From Pseudomonadota bacterium (GTDB lineage: Bacteria > Pseudomonadota > Gammaproteobacteria > Enterobacterales > Enterobacteriaceae), in assembly GCA_023454395.1 (NCBI GenBank), contig JAEYFY010000194.1, forward strand, positions 1 through 6,227: a stretch of DNA of 6,227 nucleotides. The letters are read 5' to 3'. Both the position numbers and the translations under genes were made by a program. Each line of letters opens with the position of its first letter. The stretch's first letter is position 1. The notes beneath the pieces were generated by a model. That model was not told the origin of the DNA and ran no database searches. It saw nothing but the letters and a program-made list of their open reading frames with translations. This document shows, piece after piece, positions 1 to 6,227 of this stretch.

Positions 1-794
1 CAAATGCTGAATTTACCATAACACCGGGATTTTCTACGGACCCGTTAGATGAGCAACAAAATGCGGTGCCAGGTTTATTACATAAATATCAGAATCGTGC
101 ATTGCTTCTGGTCAAAGGTGGTTGCGCGGTCAATTGCCGCTACTGTTTTCGTCGTCATTTTCCTTACGAAGATAACAAAGGAAACAAAGCGAATTGGCAA
201 AAAGCAATTGAGTATATCAAAAATAACTCAAAACTCGATGAAATCATCTTCTCAGGGGGAGATCCCCTTATGGCAAAAGATGAGGAGCTTGATTGGTTAA
301 TTACACAATTAGAGGCTATTCCTCATCTTAAGCGCTTGCGTATCCACTCTCGCTTGCCGGTAGTTATTCCTGCACGTATTACTGACACGCTATGCAAACG
401 CCTGCAACAATCACGTTTGCAAAATATTATGGTATTGCACACCAATCACGCTAATGAAATTGATGATGCATTGAGAGAAGCCTGCTCAAAGCTAAAAAAT
501 GCCAATGTCACTTTATTGAATCAAGGTGTGTTATTACGCGGTGTTAATGACAGTGCTGAAGTCCTTGCGGATTTAAGTCGCGCACTATTTGATGCTGGCG
601 TTATGCCGTATTACTTACATGTTCTCGATAAAGTGCAAGGTGCTGCTCACTTTATGGTGCCAGACAGTGAAGCAAGAGAAATCATGAAAGCACTAATGAG
701 TTTAGTTTCAGGTTATATGGTGCCTAAACTCACGCGTGAAATTGGTGGTGAACCAAGTAAGACGTTATTAGATCTTGGGCTACGTCAAGAATGA
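1..794 (+). CDS. epmB: EF-P beta-lysylation protein EpmB (lysine 2,3-aminomutase), 5'-truncated by window edge
   Basis: This is a cytoplasmic radical-SAM, PLP-dependent aminomutase that converts (S)-alpha-lysine to (R)-beta-lysine, which EpmA attaches to elongation factor P so that ribosomes pass polyproline stretches. The reading frame is open from base 3, so the start lies outside the window. About 263 C-terminal residues are present, against 342 in E. coli EpmB from memory. The radical-SAM cluster CxxxCxxC is encoded at 123-146 (CAVNCRYC). It is followed by a SGGDPL SAM-binding segment, the family motif RIHSRLPVVIPARIT, the segment YLHVLDKVQGAAHF and the C-terminal GGEPSK. The Lys at 759-761 should be the PLP Schiff-base lysine. 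The ending lacks the extension of clostridial lysine aminomutases, as expected for EpmB. All catalytic motifs in view are intact. In E. coli efp lies beside epmB and diverges from it, so efp is expected just left of the window. Confidence 0.96.
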   Translation, partial: NAEFTITPGFSTDPLDEQQNAVPGLLHKYQNRALLLVKGGCAVNCRYCFRRHFPYEDNKGNKANWQKAIEYIKNNSKLDEIIFSGGDPLMAKDEELDWLITQLEAIPHLKRLRIHSRLPVVIPARITDTLCKRLQQSRLQNIMVLHTNHANEIDDALREACSKLKNANVTLLNQGVLLRGVNDSAEVLADLSRALFDAGVMPYYLHVLDKVQGAAHFMVPDSEAREIMKALMSLVSGYMVPKLTREIGGEPSKTLLDLGLRQE

Positions 795-947
795 TCCCTG
801 ATGCTAACCGACACTATTTACGTTTAGATAATATAATTAACCCAACATAATTACACAAAAGTGACTACACTATAAAGATAGGTTTGGTGATAATTTTCAT
901 AAAAAATCATTTATCTAATTAAGTTATGTTCACTTTCTTTTATTATG

Positions 948-980
948 AAAAAGCACCTTCTTTGGTGCTTTTTTGTCTTT
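948..980 (+). terminator. Rho-independent terminator downstream of epmB
   Basis: A perfect 10-bp stem pairs AAAAAGCACC (948-957) with GGTGCTTTTT (964-973) across a six-base loop, TTCTTT, and runs straight into TTTTTTG then TCTTTT on the plus strand. It lies about 150 bases after the epmB stop. The reverse strand also ends in a T run, so it could work both ways, but the nearest minus-strand gene ends at 1761 and has its own terminator. It isolates epmB from the next gene. Confidence 0.85.
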
Positions 981-1007
981 TAAATCAGTGAACACTTAAA
1001 TAGTATT

Positions 1008-1013
1008 GAGGAG
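1008..1013 (+). promoter_or_regulatory. Ribosome binding site of the SDR-like gene
   Basis: GAGGAG lies five bases (ACAAT) before the ATG at 1019. This near-consensus Shine-Dalgarno sequence selects the first Met over the in-frame Met at codon 4, which would have too long a gap. Confidence 0.8.
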
Positions 1014-1018
1014 ACAAT

Positions 1019-1657
1019 ATGAACATAATGGTAATCGGTGCTAAAGGTCGAGTTGGGCATAAATTAGTTGGAACATTATTAGCTAATGGACACCATGTCA
1101 TCGGAACTACCAGAAAAATCTCACACTTATCTAAAATCAAAGATTCACATTATCGTGAAATTGAACTCGATATCACAAAACCTTTGTCTTCCATTTCTCA
1201 TAAATTCCCTGAACATTTAGATGCCATCTATTTTACAACAGGCTCTAGAGGGGAAGATCTATTACAGGTTGATTTACATGGTGCCGTAAAAACCATGCAA
1301 ATTGCCATGGAGAAAGGTATAAAAAGATATATCATGCTTAGTGCAGTAAATTCTTTATTACCTGATAAATGGACCACATTAGTTGATTATTTTACTGCTA
1401 AATATTTTGCAGATCTTTATCTGATCAACCAGACCAACCTCGATTACACAATAATTCAAGCTGGTTATTTAACTGAACACTCAGGAACACATAAGATCTG
1501 CACAAAAAAAGAAGAAATACCCGCTGATGGCGAAATATCTATTGATAATGTAGCCTTAACGCTTGCTGAAATTTTAGACAAGAAGAATACCTTTAAAAAA
1601 TGTATTCCTATATTAGATGGTGACATCGAGATAAAAGAGGCTATTAAGCAGATCTAA
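1019..1657 (+). CDS. Atypical SDR family NAD(P)-binding protein (YhfK/YwnB-like)
   Basis: This is a 212-residue Rossmann-fold protein, probably a soluble cytoplasmic oxidoreductase or NAD(P)-sensing protein; its substrate is unknown. Visible features are the N-terminal dinucleotide loop GAKGRVG (residues 7-13, pattern GxxGxxG), TTRK at 30-33 after beta-2 (an Arg there would suit the NADP 2'-phosphate), an acidic residue in LDIT (50-53), and a YxxxK pair in YFTAK (Tyr124, Lys128) with a possible catalytic Ser at 108 (MLSAVNS). The length matches the atypical SDR5/NmrA-like single-domain group, such as B. subtilis YhfK. The ATG is supported by GAGGAG five bases upstream. A weak promoter, TTGTCT (973-978) and TTAAAT (996-1001) with a 17-base spacer, would give an almost leaderless transcript, so the true promoter is uncertain. 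By hand count the gene is about 34% G+C, against about 44% in three sampled epmB lines, which suggests later acquisition. It occupies the place of E. coli yjeJ but is not related to it as far as I can tell. Confidence 0.85.
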   Translation: MNIMVIGAKGRVGHKLVGTLLANGHHVIGTTRKISHLSKIKDSHYREIELDITKPLSSISHKFPEHLDAIYFTTGSRGEDLLQVDLHGAVKTMQIAMEKGIKRYIMLSAVNSLLPDKWTTLVDYFTAKYFADLYLINQTNLDYTIIQAGYLTEHSGTHKICTKKEEIPADGEISIDNVALTLAEILDKKNTFKKCIPILDGDIEIKEAIKQI

Positions 1658-1684
1658 ATACTCAATAGAGTTGCCTTTAATAAT

Positions 1685-1729
1685 AAAAAACAAACCTGAC
1701 CCCAAAGAAAAGAAATATTGAGGTCAGGT
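1685..1729 (-). terminator. Terminator of yjeI in the convergent gap
   Basis: Read on the minus strand, ACCTGACC (1729-1722) pairs perfectly with GGTCAGGT (1701-1694) around a 20-base pyrimidine-rich loop, then TTGTTTTTTA follows at 1693-1684. The eight-base stem is GC-balanced and the T run is good, but the long loop is unusual for an intrinsic terminator. It lies about 30 bases past the yjeI stop and between two converging genes. On the plus strand no T run follows, so the SDR-like gene has no obvious intrinsic terminator of its own. Confidence 0.6.
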
Positions 1730-1760
1730 CTTGGTACCTAAAAAGTAACCACGTATTCAA

Positions 1761-2105
1761 TTACTGACACTTATAAACTTGTCCACTCATTTTGCTATCT
1801 AATGGTGCAAAGCTATCAACAAAGCTACTTGCGCCAGTACCAACGTTAAAAATAACGTTACCACCCATTGCAGCTGCTTTATTACGTAGATCGTTAGCAG
1901 CGCCTCGCAGTGATTGGCTTTCAGTACGGGAACCTGATAACCAGTTATTTTGAACACCTGTCACTGTTCCTAGTAATTGGCATTCACTGCCTGGTTGCGT
2001 ATCAGTGATTTGTACCTGTGAGCCAGCAGAGCTTAATGTGTTTGTTGCAGAACAGCCTGCTAGTAACAACGCGGCTGCAGCTCCCAATAACAATTTAATT
2101 CGCAT
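1761..2105 (-). CDS. yjeI: DUF4156 domain-containing lipoprotein YjeI
   Basis: This is a 114-residue predicted lipoprotein of unknown function. Residues 1-17 form a type II signal peptide: Arg2 and Lys4, a Leu/Ala-rich core, and the lipobox LAGC with the lipidated Cys18. Ser19 at position +2 lacks the Asp retention signal, so outer-membrane sorting by Lol is expected. The mature part is about 97 residues and contains the segments PGSECQLLG, NNWLSG, SLRGAANDLRNKAAAMGGN and the C-terminal GQVYKC. These match remembered E. coli YjeI closely, including its location near groL. Cys42 and Cys113 could form a periplasmic disulfide. The ATG has GAGGGG three bases upstream, a short gap; no better in-frame start exists before the signal sequence. 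The gene appears to have its own promoter upstream and a hairpin terminator after the stop. Confidence 0.9.
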   Translation of the reverse strand: MRIKLLLGAAAALLLAGCSATNTLSSAGSQVQITDTQPGSECQLLGTVTGVQNNWLSGSRTESQSLRGAANDLRNKAAAMGGNVIFNVGTGASSFVDSFAPLDSKMSGQVYKCQ

Positions 2106-2146
2106 GATCCCCTCATTTATTTGAGTGTCCGTTTAGTAATGACAAC

Positions 2147-2176
2147 AATATACCTTGTCATCTCTCTTATGCGCAA
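2147..2176 (-). promoter_or_regulatory. Candidate sigma-70 promoter for yjeI
   Basis: On the minus strand, TTGCGC (2176-2171, four of six consensus bases) and TATATT (2152-2147, five of six) are separated by 18 bases. Transcription would begin near 2140, giving a leader of about 35 bases. The rest of the 324-base gap at 2106-2429 holds only the antiporter 3' stem-loop (2385-2415) and a minor 6-bp hairpin at 2262-2280; I see no small gene there. Confidence 0.45.
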
Positions 2177-2384
2177 AAATAAATCATCATCACTATCTCA
2201 CATTAGCCAATAGCCTTAAGATATTATTTTCGCTTTAAACTTATTTTAACGTACAAATTCGGCTTTGAGATAGACAAAGCAATAATGCCCCTATTCTACA
2301 CCGCTTTTATGCTTTTAAAATGATCAGACTGATTTTCAACCTACACAGTGCGAGAACGAACACATAATTTGTTCATTTTTTAAC

Positions 2385-2415
2385 ATCTTCAGACAGCAAA
2401 TCGCTGTCTGAAGAT
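2385..2415 (-). other. Perfect 13-bp stem-loop in the 3' end of the antiporter transcript
   Basis: ATCTTCAGACAGC at 2385-2397 and its exact reverse complement at 2403-2415 enclose the five-base loop AAATC. On the minus strand it starts 14 bases after the antiporter stop codon. No T run follows on either strand (the minus strand continues GTTAAAAAATG), so it is not a textbook intrinsic terminator. It may protect the 3' end of the mRNA or mark termination by another route. Confidence 0.6.
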
Positions 2416-2429
2416 AATATCGACTTAAA

Positions 2430-4061
2430 TTAACTCAAATGATGATTCAACGCTTCTTCTTTTAAATCTAATTCATGGCGTAAACGATGAAAAATATGCT
2501 CGCTAATATGACGTGATTTACGTAACTGCTGTAATGTATCACGCTCTATTTTTAACGCACTGCGCGATAACTGACGCTCCATGCTAAACAAGCGTTTCAG
2601 ATCAAGCGCTCCTTCTTGCACACTGTCTTCACTATCAAGGCGACGACTATAAATTTCTAATAAATGCGAACCGGCTTCATTGCGTAGTGACATCTCATCA
2701 AGATCTTCACAAGGCTGGTTCATTAACTCATTAATATGCGCAATCGCCGCTTCGTTTAACGCTAAACGCGTACGAATTTCATCATTTTCATAAGGTAAAT
2801 CTTCTGATAGCCCTTTAGTTAAAATCGGCAATGCAATTGTGGCTATCAATAATGAACAGAGAATAACGCCCATCGCAATAAAAATGGCGAGATCTCGTGT
2901 TGGGAAAGGTGAGCCGTCTGTCATTAATAAAGGCAAGGTTAAGATACCCGCTAGCGTAATCGCCCCTCTGACACCAGCCGTTGCCATAATCGCCATTAAG
3001 CGCAGATCATGGCGAGATAAACGTTTATCAGGAGAGCGGAATACTGTCAGTGACATAGAGATCCACACCCATGTAAAACGTAGTACAGCAAGCCCTATTG
3101 TAATAACGATGATATAACCTAAAACAGCCCAAGGATTAGTTGCACCTGCGGATTGCGTCACTTCAGGTAAAATCTTCCACATTGCAGGAAGTTGTTCACC
3201 TAATAGAATAAAAATCATCCCATTAAGCGCAACTTGAACGGTATCCCAAACTGCTTTACTTTGCATACGAGTGGCAGCTTGCATACGACCGACAATTTTT
3301 TCGTAGTGCATTGCAATACCAGCAACAACTGCTGCGAGGATCCCCGATACATGGAAATGCTCTGCCAATAAATACGCAATAAACGGCATCAACAAGCTGA
3401 TCAAGATTTGGATAGCCGGATCTTCACCGGTACGTTTAACCAAAAACTGATTTAATCGCCCAATCACGCCAGCCACAATCAAACCAATCGCAGCACCACC
3501 TAAAGCAACTAATAAAAATTGCCCCGTTGCTGAAGCAATAGAAAAAGAGCCTGTTAATGCCGCTGCGACCGCAAAGCTAAAACAGACTAAGCCTGTAGCG
3601 TCATTAAGCAACGACTCCCCTTCTAAAATATGTGTCATACGTGAAGGAAGTGGTGAATTTACAGTCATCGCGGAGACTGAAACAGGATCGGTCGGTGACA
3701 AAATCGCCGCTAAGGCAAAAGCAATCGCAAGCGAAATGGAAGGAATAAGCCAATGAATAAAAAAGCCCATCCCAATTACGGTGACAACAACTAAACCGAT
3801 CGCCAATGACATAATCGGTTTAATTTCTTGAAATAACGCCTCTTTAGGAATACGCCAACCATCTAAAAATAGAAGCGGTGGAATAAAGAGAAACAAGAAA
3901 AGATGAGGATCAAAAGCCACTTCAAAACCAAAAATCGACAAACAAGCCCCCACAGCTATTTGGATCAATGGCAGAGGAATTTTTTCTGACAGCAATCGTG
4001 AGATAAATACACTCACAATCACGGCAAAAAGAAAAATAAGCACAATGGCAACGACAGACAT
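2430..4061 (-). CDS. CPA1 family Na+/H+ antiporter, YjcE-like
   Basis: This is a 543-residue inner-membrane cation/proton antiporter that would exchange Na+ or K+ for protons and so help set internal pH and salt levels. Residues 1 to about 415 are strongly hydrophobic, with roughly a dozen membrane segments typical of the Na_H_exchanger domain. Motifs seen are FIPPLLFLDGW (59-69), LSPTDPV (121-127, Asp125 in the transport core), GESLLND (148-154, with the Asn153-Asp154 pair typical of electroneutral CPA1 members), HVSGILAAVVAG (237-248) and GVRGAITLAG (363-372, Arg365). The last 125 residues are charged, helical and cytoplasmic, as in E. coli YjcE (about 549 residues from memory). I chose the ATG at 4061 because GGGGGTG lies six bases upstream; a TTG at 4076 is also in frame but would put that site inside the gene. 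In E. coli yjcE is elsewhere, so its place between groEL and yjeI is notable. Ion specificity cannot be read from the sequence. Confidence 0.93.
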   Translation of the reverse strand: MSVVAIVLIFLFAVIVSVFISRLLSEKIPLPLIQIAVGACLSIFGFEVAFDPHLFLFLFIPPLLFLDGWRIPKEALFQEIKPIMSLAIGLVVVTVIGMGFFIHWLIPSISLAIAFALAAILSPTDPVSVSAMTVNSPLPSRMTHILEGESLLNDATGLVCFSFAVAAALTGSFSIASATGQFLLVALGGAAIGLIVAGVIGRLNQFLVKRTGEDPAIQILISLLMPFIAYLLAEHFHVSGILAAVVAGIAMHYEKIVGRMQAATRMQSKAVWDTVQVALNGMIFILLGEQLPAMWKILPEVTQSAGATNPWAVLGYIIVITIGLAVLRFTWVWISMSLTVFRSPDKRLSRHDLRLMAIMATAGVRGAITLAGILTLPLLMTDGSPFPTRDLAIFIAMGVILCSLLIATIALPILTKGLSEDLPYENDEIRTRLALNEAAIAHINELMNQPCEDLDEMSLRNEAGSHLLEIYSRRLDSEDSVQEGALDLKRLFSMERQLSRSALKIERDTLQQLRKSRHISEHIFHRLRHELDLKEEALNHHLS

Positions 4062-4067
4062 GGTGAG

Positions 4068-4074
4068 CACCCCC
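4068..4074 (-). promoter_or_regulatory. Ribosome binding site that sets the antiporter start
   Basis: Minus-strand GGGGGTG, close to the AGGAGGTG consensus, lies six bases before the ATG at 4061. It overlaps the possible TTG (4076) and GTG (4070) starts and so argues against them. Confidence 0.7.
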
Positions 4075-4148
4075 AATTATTTAATATTTTTTAAGCGGTG
4101 CAGTAAAAACGATCTGTTGCCTAATTGTAAAGAAATAAGTTGTTTCTA

Positions 4149-4176
4149 ATTATATAAAAAATGAATTATCTGATAA
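4149..4176 (-). promoter_or_regulatory. Candidate sigma-70 promoter for the antiporter
   Basis: On the minus strand a perfect -10 box TATAAT (4154-4149) stands 16 bases after TTATCA (4176-4171, four of six consensus bases). The start point would be near 4142, giving an untranslated leader of about 80 bases. A perfect palindrome covers the -35 box, so the promoter may be regulated. Confidence 0.5.
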
Positions 4177-4179
4177 TTC
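4163..4179. repeat. Perfect 17-bp palindrome over the antiporter -35 box (possible operator)
   Basis: GAATTATC and GATAATTC are exact reverse complements flanking a single central T. The site spans the candidate -35 hexamer at 4171-4176, where a bound dimeric regulator would block RNA polymerase. I cannot assign it to a known regulator: it does not fit the order of half-sites in a Fur box or the FNR consensus. Because it is AT-rich, chance is possible. Confidence 0.45.
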
Positions 4180-4494
4180 TGAAATAAAACAGCATAAAAA
4201 GACCATAATTGGCAATCCAATTATTGGAGGGGAACTCTATACAAGAGATGATATTGTACATTAAAAGCATAATATGGGATTTATGTTGACAAATTCCCCC
4301 CAAAAAAGGGGTTGTTATGTATACCAATAATAAGATATACAGGATCTGATCCAAACTCCAGAAGCGACAATTCGCGCCCAATATCGGATTTGACGAGAAG
4401 ATATCAAATATTTTTTTGAAAGTTTTCGAAATGCTTTGCTCACTAAGTATTGATTTACAATAGTGATTTTTAAATCTCAATTATAATTAGACAT
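4180..4494. other. AT-rich intergenic stretch between groEL terminator and antiporter promoter; no gene recognised
   Basis: About 315 bases with no credible coding region. A minus-strand open frame of 104 codons (4480-4166) begins at TTG, has no ribosome binding site, resembles no family I know and runs through the antiporter promoter. What the stretch does hold is small structure: an 8-bp inverted repeat at 4205-4224, the run C6-A6-G4 at 4296-4311, and a 6-bp inverted repeat TGTATA/TATACA at 4318-4341. These could belong to a small RNA or to a decayed gene, but I see no promoter-terminator pair that would define one. Confidence 0.5.
4205..4224. repeat. 8-bp inverted repeat with four-base loop
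   Basis: ATAATTGG (4205-4212) and CCAATTAT (4217-4224) are exact reverse complements around CAAT. No T run follows on either strand, so it is not a terminator. It lies about 50 bases upstream of the candidate antiporter -10 box. Confidence 0.5.
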
Positions 4495-4523
4495 AAAAAA
4501 ACCCGAGCCTAAGCTCGGGTTTT
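4495..4523 (-). terminator. Rho-independent terminator of groEL
   Basis: On the minus strand ACCCGAGC (4520-4513) pairs perfectly with GCTCGGGT (4508-4501) around the tetraloop TTAG, extended by three A-T pairs, and runs into TTTTTT at 4500-4495. It starts 28 bases after the groEL stop. The GC-rich eight-base stem, short loop and T run are textbook, so transcripts of the highly expressed chaperonin operon should end here and not run into the antiporter. Confidence 0.92.
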
Positions 4524-4548
4524 CTTTGTAAAACAGTAAGCTGATGAA

Positions 4549-6222
<1,674 letters not shown>

Positions 6223-6227
6223 TTAAG
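6223..6227 (-). other. Possible last bases of groES (stop codon)
   Basis: The minus strand enters the window as CTTAA. Read as (G)CT TAA, it would be the Ala codon and stop that end GroES proteins of the ...EA type, with a 27-base gap to groEL. Five bases cannot prove this; it rests on the near-universal groES-groEL order. Confidence 0.35.

Noticed and set aside
848..876. TATAAA at 871-876 as the -10 box of a promoter for the SDR-like gene
   Set aside because: There is no acceptable -35 box at 16-18 bases upstream, and the strong terminator at 948-973 would stop the transcript before the gene.
1658..1690. ACTC-AATA-GAGT hairpin after the SDR-like gene as its terminator
   Set aside because: The stem is only four base pairs and no T run follows on the plus strand.
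2354..2381. Plus-strand GAACA/TGTTC hairpin followed by a run of T as a terminator
   Set aside because: The stem is only five base pairs with a seven-base loop, and no plus-strand gene ends nearby.
2839..3117. 92-codon plus-strand open frame opposite the antiporter
   Set aside because: It lies wholly antisense to conserved membrane segments and the GVRGAITLAG motif, with no credible start signal.
4062..4076. Upstream TTG start (4076) for the antiporter, adding five residues
   Set aside because: The strong GGGGGTG ribosome binding site lies within that extension and is correctly spaced for the ATG at 4061.
4286..4322. Perfect TTGACA on the plus strand as a promoter
   Set aside because: At 16-18 bases downstream the sequence is G-rich (GGGTTG); the nearest TATGTA is 24 bases away, and no plus-strand gene follows.
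4166..4480. 104-codon open frame on the minus strand between groEL and the antiporter
   Set aside because: It starts with TTG, has no Shine-Dalgarno sequence, begins 15 bases after the groEL terminator T run, overlaps the antiporter promoter and palindrome, and its product shows no recognisable motif.

Overview
The window comes from the chromosome of an enterobacterium, most likely a member of the Morganellaceae close to Proteus. This rests on moderate to low G+C, on proteins that align residue for residue with remembered E. coli EpmB, YjeI and GroEL, and on preserved local gene order. The genus is an inference from memory, not a search result. I see no mobile element, CRISPR array, tRNA or rRNA.

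Layout, left to right: the C-terminal three quarters of epmB (+), cut by the left edge, followed by a clear intrinsic terminator; a 212-residue atypical short-chain dehydrogenase-like NAD(P)-binding protein (+); a converging hairpin terminator; a small outer-membrane-type lipoprotein, YjeI (-); a YjcE-like CPA1 sodium/proton antiporter (-); an AT-rich, apparently non-coding stretch of about 320 bases with several inverted repeats; the groEL terminator; and complete groEL (-). The last bases at the right edge may hold the stop codon of groES.

Read on the minus strand, the order groEL, yjeI, (one reversed gene), epmB matches my recollection of E. coli, where groL, yjeI, yjeJ, epmB and efp lie together. 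Two things differ. The antiporter sits between groEL and yjeI, and a low-G+C SDR-like gene occupies the slot and orientation of yjeJ. These look like lineage-specific replacements in an otherwise conserved backbone.

The genes do not form one functional system. GroEL folds proteins, EpmB makes beta-lysine for elongation factor P, the antiporter handles monovalent cations and pH, and YjeI and the SDR-like protein have no established role. Each appears to be its own transcription unit, separated by terminators or candidate promoters, except that groEL is presumably the distal gene of groES-groEL. I found no convincing undescribed system. The spots most worth a second look are the non-coding interval between the antiporter and groEL, a perfect palindrome over the candidate antiporter promoter, and a 13-bp perfect stem just after the antiporter stop.
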